From: Acanthaster planci
Taxonomy: Eukaryota > Echinodermata > Asteroidea > Valvatida > Acanthasteridae
Reading direction: 5' to 3'
Length of the DNA stretch: 64,000 nt
Assembly: GCF_001949145.1 (NCBI RefSeq)
Contig: NW_019091507.1
Coordinates: forward strand, 650,747 to 714,746
The notes below the pieces were generated by a model. It worked only from the letters and a program-made list of their open reading frames with translations, had not been told where the DNA came from and made no database searches. A program made the translations under genes and the position numbers. Positions 23,601 through 34,400 of this stretch are shown here, one piece after another. Position 1 is the stretch's first letter, and every line of letters begins with the position of its first letter.

Positions 23601-26126
23601 AACCCTACTTCACCCATGAATGTCATCACTGAGGTAGTGAAGTGCTGATGCAAATACAGTTCAAAGAGAAAAGTTATTTAGCTTGAAAAACAATAACTAT
23701 GTGCATTTTAAGATGCACAGTGGTATTTTTCTTAGACTTTCAAAAACTTTTTGTGTAACCTAGCTAGGATGCTACAGCTGTCTGCAGTACCTAGTGGATA
23801 ATCTGGCCCTGATGACTAACATTTTCTTATATCCATCCTGTCCAAAACTGATACTTGTTAATATCACCCCTCCAACTTCATATTCAGGTCGATCAGGGCT
23901 TTTCTACCCACCCCAGTCGGTGTGGTCCTACAGTTCCATGCTTGGTGGCACACCCTATCGTCCCTTGGGACCCACTGTCTGTTTGTTGCGTGGTAAGTGC
24001 CAAAGTGTACCACAGACCACACCAAGCATTTCTTCACTGTATTTGTGTGTTGGCATCGTGAGCCCATTTTTGACCTGTCCTCACAAAGCCAGACAATTAA
24101 AATAACTAAAAGTCCAATTGAAACTTTTGAATTTAGAGTTCTCCAATTAATTCAAAGACATTAAATTGATTCTTTTCATTTGCCCCCCATAATCTCAGGG
24201 GAAGGGTTAGACCTTATCATCCTTGAATGTATTTAACTTTAATTTGTAAACATTTTTGTGCTATGTGTTGTCCGGGTGCTGCAAGAACAGGTCGCATTAA
24301 CAGGTTTAATGTTTCACTACTAGTGGCTGGAAAACAGTGTGATAGAATAATAACTCTATCATTAAAAGACTAATAGCAAACTCTGCTTCCAAACAAAATC
24401 CCTGTTTCCGCTTGATTGGGACAAAAGTGCAAAACTGCCAGCCACAGATGATCTTTCTGCAAACATTGGCAGCCATTTCAAAATGTTAGACAATGTTTGT
24501 CCTTATTCTGTTCCAACCCAAGCTATGGGTCCATAAAATTGAAGAGCTTCCATTTTCTGTGTACAGCCTGCATTGTTGGGCCCGGTTAATCGCTGCTATG
24601 AAAGAACGGCAGAACTTTAAGAAAATTGTCAGTTGGCCTTCATGCAATGCATTGACAGTCTACAAAATCAGAGATAACCTTTAAGCATTTCCCTTATTAG
24701 AGCAGTGGGTGAAATGAATGTATTATGAAGATTCAGTCTGCACTAGGAGGCATAAGTAATATCAGTCAGCTGTCATGTCACAAGTCCAGCCATGTTTCTG
24801 GAATGAAATTTTAATTCCATTGCCAACATTTGTCGTGCAGCCCTAGCAGTGCATGGTCTCTTCATTTATGGAGCAAGTTCCTCCCACACAATGTTTCTCA
24901 GTGACTCTGCGCTTACCAGTATTGGCCACAATATTGTGTGGGTTTTGTGCCTGCTGTTTGCCATGACAGGTAAAATCGTATTGGCAGTACGGCCTGCTAC
25001 TGCATGTCTTGTTAATTTTCATTTGCTGCATGTTCTTTTTTTTTTTCTTTTATTGTCCATAGCTGCCACTCTCGTTACATGTTCCTGAAACGAAACCCCA
25101 GAATCTGGGTAAGAGTGTTTTTCTTGGTGCTTTCCAAAAAAACTAAGATCATGCATGCACTGTTTGTAAAACTGTATACAGATTTGAAGAGTTGAAGGAA
25201 GCAATGGCACACAGTGATCACAACTAATGCGTCACATTGCATAGGACACTGCAGTGCATACAGTACATTGTATACATAGCATGTGCATGCATATTCAATC
25301 CTTCTTTGTATCTTTGGCACACAGACAAAATTGCTTGTCAAGCTGCAACAATGCATGTTGTCTGCTCATTAGTTTTGAGTCGACTTTGCTTAGAAGGGTT
25401 AATTTAAATACTTTATTGCATGTACTACATCCAAACAAAATGACTATAAAGGCTCTTCTTGATGAAATACTACAGTGGCTGTATATGTCTTTGTGTAGAG
25501 ATTTCTTATTGAGTCTTGGAGGAGACCTGGAGTCAGACCCAAATAATGCCGGCAATACTAGTGAAAGTTTCCACTTATTGCAGCTAGTCACGCATTATTA
25601 TGGATTCTTGCACTGCTCATTGAGCAGTAGTGCAATGAATAAGTGTGTGCTTTAATTAGCTTTTGTAGAGATAGTCAAGTCTATAGGGCAAATGTGAGAT
25701 TTGCCCCAGTGACAATGCACAGGTAGTTATATGTAATGGACTTAGTGATAGTGATGGGGCTATCTTGATTTTAATTACTGAACAAGAAAAACCGTTTTTA
25801 TAGCCCTGCTGCCAGCATGGGGGGAGGGCAGTACCATGGGGGTGGGGGGTGGGAAGGGTTACTTTGTAAGAACTACAGATAATTTTGGTGTGCCTGCCGG
25901 TTTTTGGCCGAGTGGGGGAGGGGGGAGCTTAAGGGCCAGGCCCGTAAAGATGGGCCTGAATGAAAGCACAGGCAGAAATAAATTACCCTCCCCCCCCAAA
26001 AAAAAACGTACAGAAAGCATTATGTTCTCCTTCTCATTTCAATTTTTTGCCAATTTCTTTTTACAGATGGTGGGATGTCTTCCTCTCGTTGCACTGGATG
26101 CAACAGAAAATGGCCGCATCCACTAA
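17610..26126 (+). CDS. ACER3-like: Alkaline ceramidase, ACER3-like (gene B)
   Basis: Second paralogue of the ceramide-cleaving membrane hydrolase. Coding exons: 17610-17715, 18291-18401, 20099-20151, 20994-21046, 21967-22084, 22391-22452, 23040-23147, 23888-23992, 25063-25108, 26067-26126. They join in phase with GT/AG borders to 273 residues. Calcium ligands are D20, W21, E23, N25 and E34. The catalytic set is S78 and H82 (SSLAFHM), D93 (LMDELSMIW) and H221/H225 (HAWWH). It is the most diverged copy: exon 7 reads LWLTDTAFC where the others have a D-N-G motif, exon 7 is two codons longer, and the Trp after the catalytic Ser is Leu. An in-frame ATG lies six codons upstream (17592). I preferred 17610 because AAAATGG is the better initiation context and gives the family MAP start. 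Intron 4 carries a solo LTR. An active enzyme is likely; altered substrate preference is only a possibility. Confidence 0.92.
20350..20561. mobile_element. Degraded hAT-type MITE (candidate)
   Basis: Starts CAGTGGCATAGGGCGG and ends CCTAGCAACATCAGTG, a diverged form of the CAGTGGCGTAGC / GCTACGCCACTG ends of many small hAT elements, with C-rich interior tracts. No clean target duplication is visible, so the boundaries are approximate. It lies in intron 3 of gene B. Confidence 0.4.
20782..20823. repeat. Mariner-like inverted repeat flanked by TA
   Basis: A 42-bp near-palindrome: TACAGTCAAACCTCATTAAT followed almost directly by ATTAACGAGGTTTCACTGTA, arms differing at two positions. Such CAGTCAAACCTC ends with TA duplications are typical of Tc1/mariner-type elements. 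The two ends lie back to back, as expected after an internal deletion. A further GAGGTTCAAGTGTA motif near 20943 may be another end. Confidence 0.6.
21536..21807 (+). mobile_element. Solo LTR of an LTR retrotransposon
   Basis: A GC-rich 272-bp block bounded by TGTAGC and GCTACA (TG...CA ends) and flanked by the direct repeat ATAT (21532-21535 and 21808-21811). A polyA signal AATAAA at 21716-21721 lies about two thirds along, as in a U3-R-U5 arrangement. No coding region or second LTR is nearby, so it looks like the product of LTR-LTR recombination. It sits in intron 4 of gene B in the sense orientation. The superfamily cannot be told from an LTR alone. Confidence 0.72.
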
Positions 26127-29036
26127 ACCAAGTTGTCCATGTACTCTCGAAATCCAATGGATTTCCACTGCTGGCATTTTCAACTTACCGGGTATACCAG
26201 AAGGCCGTGGGTTAATTCCCCCCTCCACCAAACTGGAGATGGCAAATGTGTATAGCTTGTCCAAAGTACTTTTTACAGGCCTGGTTTTGTGTGTTGTTTG
26301 CCATGTGGTAAATGTGTGTGCCCTGAAAATGGCCCAAGGTATTTAAAGTTGGTACTTATTATGGGTAGATAGATATGAGAGGGTAAGGCCATGACTGAAA
26401 TGGGCTTCCCAAAGCTACGACCAGGTCTTTCGTCTGCACATCTCCAATGGGAGTGGAGACCTAGACTTAGCCCCTAGACAACAGCTTCGGATGCAAGGTT
26501 GTATGATAGTGTATAAATCAGCAACTTGTTACAAAGACGATGGTGTGTTCTCATCAGATGTTCAAGTAGTGTATACATTACAGATTGGCACAAAGTAATG
26601 CATGTGATTTCAGTGTTATAATGGTATGCACTGTTTTGTTAGATGGTTTACATGTTTTTATTCAGGTCTCATTTTTGAGCAAGTCTTTATCTTAAATAAT
26701 TTTGCCTTTGGAAATAGGTTACAAGTGAGGGTTGCTTTTGGCAGAGTTTGAGGCAGTTGTCACTGTTACCAGTTTTCTTCAGCAGTTTTAACAGACCATT
26801 GAGAAGTGTATTTTAACTCTATTAATATATTTGAAATGTATGCATGTTGAATGAAATTATTTCCCTTGAAATTAATTCATGGGTGCAGTTGGTTTCATTT
26901 TCCGTGCTTTGTTTTGGATTAAACACAACCCCCTAGTTTTCAGCATCATGGTAAAACCTTTAAAATTCCTCTCTGAGATTTGAATCTCGTACCTTAAAAT
27001 TAACTGAAGCCCCAAAATTTTAAGCTTTTTGTTTTCCTACCAACTATATTTTCATGGCAGAACCCTTAAACTCTTTTTGGGAAAGAAGTTTGTAAGAAAA
27101 TGTAAAGTTAGAAATAAAAATAGGGGAAAATATGTCTATTTTAGCTTGAATGCTGTATTCCGTTCAGAAAAGTGAATATGAACGCAGTGGTATCATTTTG
27201 TGCACAAAATTGCATTTTAATTTGTACTACTAAATTGTTTTGTGGTCCTCCTAAGACAGAATTTGCACATATGTAGTCTTTAGTATGTGCATCCGAGCAT
27301 TTCGTGCCAAGCAATCTCGGCGCTGATGTCTCGTAGGATATATAAAAGTAGACCCACATTTATATGTGGGGCTAAGATAAACAATTTTATTAAGACATAC
27401 TTTTTGTGAGAAAGAGGTGCCAAAAAAGGAGTTGATGGTTTTTAATGGAATTATTTAAAAGGGAGGAAAAAGTCTTTCACTGAAATTCAACATTATGATA
27501 AGCACATCAGTAGGCTATAGCAGCATTCTTTTGTGATGTTTCTAACTGTATTTTGACAAGTTGTGTGCCTTGGAAAGTACTTTTTTCTTTTCCGGGTATT
27601 CACAACTGTTCTTGCGAAATACCAATGCAAACATACTCAGGTCTACAATGATTTGTATTCTAAATTTTTACTTCGTATTTTAATAGTGGTTTGAAGGGGA
27701 ACAGAATCTATTTATCTACTTTTTTATCAAATGTGCCTTGCTTTGCTGTGAAGCATAGGAAAGAGTTCTTTAAATTATAAATTCCTGTACTTACAATATG
27801 GTGGGTGATGGATAAATTTCTCATTATTAAATCATGCACATTGAATAATAAAATAACACAGTTTATGATGTCTCTGACCAGAGATGAAATTTTGTATGTA
27901 TACAGGGTAAGTGTGAATTGATTTTTAGTGTTTAGTATCAGACTTCTCTTAGAATTAAGGAGATTGCTGTGTAAATGTTTGTGGTTGTAAAAATACTGTG
28001 TTCAGGTATACTTTAAACACACTTCACAAATCATGTTTGAACTTTATGGAATTGAAAAAGGGTGCAACTTTTTATAGAACTATGCATAAGACGGAAAGTG
28101 CGTTTGCATATGCACATAGTTAACCGAAACATTTCTGTATTTTTATGAATTCTGTATTTGGATTATGGTGAACCCTTAGGGTCAGGGTAATTTGGGGGCA
28201 TTTATTTATTCTTAGACAGATTGAATTGAATTTTGTTTGTCAATCATAACAAAACCTGTGAAACATTACGTAATCTGACTGTATCAAATGAGGCAACAGT
28301 TTCACATTTTAGTAAGGTTTAAATTCCTTGACGTTGCGTCCATTTTTTCTCTACAATAATCGAAATAGGAGCATATGAAATACATTGAGACATGAAAGCA
28401 TGAAAGTGTCATGCGTATTTTTAAATTTTATGTTCTTAACTTGCAGCCTATCAGTTCCAGGTGTACTGAAAGTCATCACCATATTTCAACCAAATATGCC
28501 ACCGAAATAGATTGACCATTGGACGAAAGTTCAGAGATAAACAATTTCTAATTATGAACTTAAAACTTCTTGTTTCACTTCATTACTTTGTGCAGGTTTT
28601 GTCATAGCCAGTTCATCAATTCACATGATCTTTGTGCATGCTTATGCTTATATGTGTTAACTTATTGACACAATATTGATTGCACAATAATCCTGGCCAT
28701 CTTTAGTAGAATTTTTAAGTTTATCTTCCAATGCAAAAAAAGGGTTTTTTATACCTTGAACCTTTTTTAGTGTAAGTTTATGTTAGAAATAGACAAAAGA
28801 TGTTCAAAGCAATTTTAAAAAGTTACCGGTAAAATATTGTATCTTAGCTGTGCTAAAAATTCATATAATTCAATGTAATCTGTGCTTGCTTTTGATTTGT
28901 CAGTCATGTAATGCTTGCCCCACAGGTGCGTGAGTAGTGTAACATGAATGGTTTGGTAAAGCGCACCATTACTATCAGCTTGTTTTAGAGATGAATGAGC
29001 ATATGGCTTCATTCTTCGTAAATAACGGTTATTGGC

Positions 29037-29042
29037 AATAAA
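29037..29042 (+). terminator. Candidate polyA signal, gene B
   Basis: AATAAA followed within 20-35 bases by the T/GT-rich run TTTGTATTTTGTTTTG, the best polyadenylation-like site after gene B. It implies a 3' UTR of about 2.9 kb. Confidence 0.45.
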
Positions 29043-29220
29043 TGGCATCATTTTACAAGTTTGTATTTTGTTTTGTACATGTTTGAAGAAGACACGGATT
29101 CATTTTTTTTTGTAAAATTACGAAAGCCCTGTTGTGCCATCAAATATACATTTTGCAAAAGGGAAGTATATTTTTTCAAAGTTCATTTTTTTCCTACAGA
29201 AATCCCTGTCAACGTTAACA

Positions 29221-29549
29221 GTTTAACTAGTTTAAATGACTTATCTAGTTTAAACCAGATGATGAGTCATTCAAACGAGATAATAAAACATTTAAAGAAG
29301 ATAATAACTCGTTCAAGTGAGACATAGTAAGTCGTTCAAACGAGATCGTTGTTTCCGAATTATTTTTCTACGTTGGCAGCGAATCGGATACGTTTAATGC
29401 TTTTGTATAAAATTGCTCAGGCAGTTTGCCCATTCCAATTACTTTTGCCGGCTCTTTCTATTCGTGTTTTTTTTTCTTCAGGAAAAATAATCCACTGGGT
29501 TTTTTTAACGAGATCATAACTCGTTCAAGTGAGACAGTTAGTCGTCCAA
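29221..29549. repeat. Dispersed palindromic CTCGTTCAA / TTCAAACGAGA repeats
   Basis: Motifs AACTCGTTCAAGTGAGACA and TTCAAACGAGAT recur at 29269-29345 and again at 29506-29549. TAGTTTAAA and related half-palindromes precede them (29228-29256). The half-sites are mutually complementary, so the block could fold into several hairpins. Confidence 0.65.
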
Positions 29550-30494
29550 AGTTTTTTGAAATTTTTGTTACAACGCATGCAGGAACATGAACCCTGAGGT
29601 TGACATCAGGTCCCACGTTGATTGCAAATGACAATGCTATTTCATCTGTCGTCAGACAGTCGAATTGTATTCTACGAAAAAGTATATTAGTTTTAAACGT
29701 TTGAATTTTTGCAACAAAGTGCAAAAATGAGTGACCAAAGACGAAATTAAACATTGGACATAGGTCACAAATTTTGGTGACGAATTTTCAGTTGAACGTT
29801 TATGAATTTGAACGGAAACATTGCGGGAAAGCCTCTGCATTATATTCTAAGTATTCCTCACTTCTTGTGTAGAAATGAAAGATTCCCAAGATATCATTTG
29901 CGGCCATCATAAAAAATAATTTACAAAATTGATCAATAAAATGCAAATTGTTTTGTATTCAATATCCATCGTTGAGAATAAACTCTCCACTCCTTTACTT
30001 CTCCTTTACTTCAATCGTACTTAATTAAGTCTAATTGCAGGCAGGATTGACGAATTTTCACCCTATAGTTCATCGCACACACGCTCTTAATTCCCTGAAA
30101 GAAGACTAATAAAATATTTTGAATAATGATAATTGTCATTATTATTTGAGTTGAAAGCAAATGAAGAAAATAGATTCACCAAGTGCACTTGTAACAGGCG
30201 AAACTAAGCTGGAGCCTGGGAATTACACAATCCACGTAGGCCTATGGCTGGCTCCCGTTGAAAAAAAGTCACGGAAGAAAGTTGTAGGCCTAGGTATACA
30301 AGCCCCCCCCTGAGAGTACGTAAGACCTTGCATTGTGTGTGAATCTAGAGACGACGCTTCTCCAGTCTTGTTCCATGGCACGAGGCGAACGTCCGTATCC
30401 TATACATAGGCCCCCTGTCGGATTAGGAGATGCAGCTTGCATCTCTAACGGCGTCAATGTTGGTATTTCTGATAGCATGTGAAATTGTCTTCTG

Positions 30495-30625
30495 CACTGG
30501 CGGATGGGGGGGGGGCGCACGCGATACACTAACTGCCACGCCTGTGGGAAAAGTTTTACTCCGATCCAGTGCAACCCGCTGAGTTCGCGTGTCCCCCTTC
30601 CGAAAATCCTGGAAATCCGCCCCTG
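30495..30625. mobile_element. Small hAT-like element (candidate MITE)
   Basis: The right end, AATCCTGGAAATCCGCCCCTG, is the complement of the well-known CAGGGGCGGAT-CCAGGATT hAT terminus. The left end CACTGGCGGATGGGGGG matches it imperfectly, and GCGCACGCG / CGCGTGTCCCCC give a second complementary pair inside. No target duplication is visible. Confidence 0.5.
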
Positions 30626-31464
30626 TACTAACTATCCTATTTCTGCTCAGAACTGATTTACGACCAGTTTCTTTACAGACAACAGTACGTCAAGTTGCAT
30701 CTCTTGGGTCTGGCCCAATCACATCTGGTCTCACCGCCATTGCTACAAGTTGTGCTAATGCACCTACCACCGCCTTGCATAAAGTGCAGTACAATTTTGA
30801 CAAACCTGCAAAGGCAAGATCAGAAACAGGTGACCGAAACTGTCATTAATTTATGCAAACTGTCTGCGCCGAATCTTTGCCCCAACCGCACAAGGGTGCA
30901 CCCTTGCAAGAAGGCCAAAATATGTCCGCCGAGCTCATGAATAAAAGTTATCATCACTCAAAATATTCTACATTAGAGAGTCCTGAGAGCCATGAAATCG
31001 AGGAATTGGAGAAATATGGCACTGAACCTCTGGCCCGGACTATGGGCTTCAAATTCTGAACAATTTGGATGCAGTCGGGTCCGAAAGTGGCACTATTTGG
31101 CCGTTTTGCGAAGGGATGGTTTTTCAAAACGGCTACTTTTCTGGGCAGGGACATTTCTTCATTTTAGGGGTGGTCTGCTTCTTGTGAAAATTTCTCAAAA
31201 ATTCATTGTCAACCCCCCGAAAATTGAAAGGAAAATTAAAGGGGACATGTCAATCATCGTGTTTCTGTGCAGCCTGGACACCTGTGAGAGTTGTGAGTAG
31301 TTTTAAAATAATTGCGAAATGTGGGGATTTATTATTGCTGTCTATGTGAATTTATTTGTAGTGGTGCACCCACAAGCATGACCACGCCCCGATTTTTTTG
31401 CGCAACAGAGGTACCCTGTCCATCCAATGAATGTGGTGGCGGTATAATGCCAGCACATGCAAAG

Positions 31465-34400
31465 ATGGCGCCGCTCTTGGATATGGATGGTGTCTGGGGA
31501 GAGCCGACTTCGACCCTGGATTGGTGCGAAGAAAACTACGTTGTGACACCATACATTGCTGAGTTTTGTAAATACAATCTGTTGCTTTCTGCATATATAT
31601 TTATTTTAAAATTCTGAGGCGAATCCTTAGCGAAAATACAGCAGAAATAAGGGATTATTCGCCCCAGGCGTGGCCTGATGATGGCATGCCTGGCTAACTG
31701 GTCGGAGTGCGGCGGACGACAGCTACGTACATAAATCTGGGGGTAGACCCGTAAACAGGGCCCGACGAATACTCTTCCGTCGTATACTGGTACGACGGAG
31801 GAGTATTCGTTGGGCCCTGTTTTCGGGTCTATTTTGGGGGTATTGCTATGCCAGCCAGGTGAATTCCTCATTATACCCTGTCATACTCAAAAGTTCAAAC
31901 AACTCCAACCTTTTGACTTCTGCTTACATTAGTTAGGCCCTAGCCTAGTCTGCTTTACAACTGTCCATCTATCCCACCTTGGTCATCAGTCATGCACATG
32001 TGTTCACCCAGTACTGCATGTACTGCCAGTGTATCAATCATTAGGCCTAATCAATTTAGCCTATTTACACAGGGAATTGCATGCTGTGGCACATGACGGG
32101 GGAGCCGTATTCCGGTCCCATCTCCTACGACTATGGTTTTAATTTTCATCAAATGGAGAAGAGCCGTAAATGGTGTTTGGTACTTGTGAATGCCATCATG
32201 GCCGTAGTCTCACATTGAGACGCTACACGGTGTGTTGCCAACATAGAGTTCAACATATTTCTTACAGCGGTTTTTCTGAAGATATGCCCCCATTTATATT
32301 TGCAAAAGGACGCTAGTAATGACATACATGATAAAGCCAAAAGTGCTAAATTTTTTTGAAAGTTTTATATGCAACATCATTATTTGATGTCCACAGACAT
32401 GAGAGAAGCCAGTACTGATGCTTGATAATACTGATTTTTATCAACACCATTAAACCCTACTGAATTCTATGCTATTTGAATATCAACTGGACTTTTGGTT
32501 AGGCAATGACTTGCTGTGATGGAATAAAAATCACATAATAAACCAGATTTAAGTTCTTGAAAAGAGGCAGAGTGCGAAACGAATCCTATACTAGGGTGTG
32601 AGAATCAGATTTTTAGCTGATTTTAGCTTTTTTTGTTTAGATCTTGACCCAAAATTTCAGCTTTTTTGTACTCCTGGTCTGTACAAAATTGCAGGGACTT
32701 TTCACATTTCAGCTTTTTGCTAGCTGTTTTCAGCTTTAATTTTAAGTGACCACTCACACCCCTGCTAAAGTTCGAAGGGCGATTTTGGCAAGAATGTGGA
32801 AAATGTGAAGTTCTTACCAGCTTTGGTGGAGGACGACATACATGTAAATTTACCTTTGTTGTATGAGTAGCAGGGTTCTAAATGTAAGGAGTGCTGATAC
32901 TGTTGACTTTTGTAGACTGATTATTTGACGAAAATTTTCAGCCCAGTTTCGTCTTCAAAATGTGCATGTATTATGGTAGAATGGAAAAGAAATAATAAAT
33001 TGGAGGAATTTTTCTACCACTGCAGGGAATACAGTGAGCAATGTTGCCATGATCATCCCACCAATTATGTCCATGGTCTACTTGTCCTTCTGCAATGTGG
33101 AACAACGATTCTACTGGGCTTGCTTTGCTTTCCTCTGTGAGTGTTTGCCATCAAAGTACCACTTCTCAGTGGCTCACGTCATAGCACTTTCCCTGACAAC
33201 CAATCACAGCTTATGTGAATTGCATACATATACATGTAGCATCTTATCCAGTGACATGCACTGACAGAACGAGTACAAAGATGATTTTACCGTTGGCTCT
33301 CTTCAGATAATGTGTGCAGCTGGTGTCACAGTTAAATATTCCAGTGAAGCTTCACTTGTTCTGTCCAGTCTCTATGTGTGATGTGTACAGGTTTCCATGG
33401 AAATAACCTGCTGGCTGTTCCTCCCAGGATCCTATTGATGCCAACATGAAACTGTGATGCTAAGGCAGTTAATGATATTTTGCTTAGTGTCAGGGAAACG
33501 TTAACGTTCTAAGGAGGTCTATACTTTTTACAACAATGTGTTCATTCACACCGTATGCTCAAGAGTGGTGCTTGAGTTGTGGAAACATTATTACAGGCTT
33601 GCCCAGGTGGGATTCGAATGTATCACTTACCGCTTACTAGTGCTGATGTCTTTAGACTCAATTGTCAAGTTTGCAGGGATTCAAACTAGCCACCCAAGCC
33701 CAGCTCGTGTAAAATGGGATCATGACATGTAGTGCTTTATCCATACCTCCATTGATCCTGCAAAATTGTCCACAATGTCACAACTTGACGGATTTGATGT
33801 CTTTATTTTTTAAGCCACAACGGACCTTAGAGGTAATGGTTTGCAACATTGTATTTTTAGTTACTGTCTTCATAGTTTATTCCAAGCTGAGGATAGAAAA
33901 TCTTCCTATCCATTCACAGTTTTCTATTATTCTCTGCAGCTGTCGGTCTGGGTTCCTGGTGCTTCCACATGACCTTGCTATATGAAATGCAGGTAAGGGG
34001 ACAAACCGGATGAGACAGACCACACATTGCACTTTGCTGACAGGCAGTGCCAGAGATAGAGGCCTACCTCTCAAGCCTGTGAATGCCTAGAACCCAGTGT
34101 CTGTTGTGCTACATGTATGGATATTTAAAACTCAACTCAATGGCGAAAAGCGAGTTGTTTAGACAAAATAAGTGGTCCTTTGGTACCAGACGGGGTATTG
34201 TAGATGACAGTGTGCAGGTACAACCATGTGGGATATACATGTATCTCTTCTTGGAAGAAGTGTGGTTCTGGAGAGACCCGGCCGTGAGAACTACGCCTCT
34301 TGCAAGAAGAGATACCCTGCAAGGTCATACCTGCAAACCGTCGCGTACCTCAGTATTACACTGTGCAAAGCTTTGAATTCTACTCATCAAACTGGGTTTG

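Larger units (their letters stand above)
26127..31446. other. Gene B 3' region and spacer before gene C
   Basis: AT-rich, no exon recognised. Probably includes the 3' UTR of gene B up to the AATAAA at 29037. Beyond it are a cluster of CTCGTTCAA-type repeats (29221-29549) and a small hAT-like element (30495-30625). The last 150 bases should hold the promoter and 5' UTR of gene C; a CCAATGAAT sequence at about 31424 is the only promoter-like motif noticed. Confidence 0.5.
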
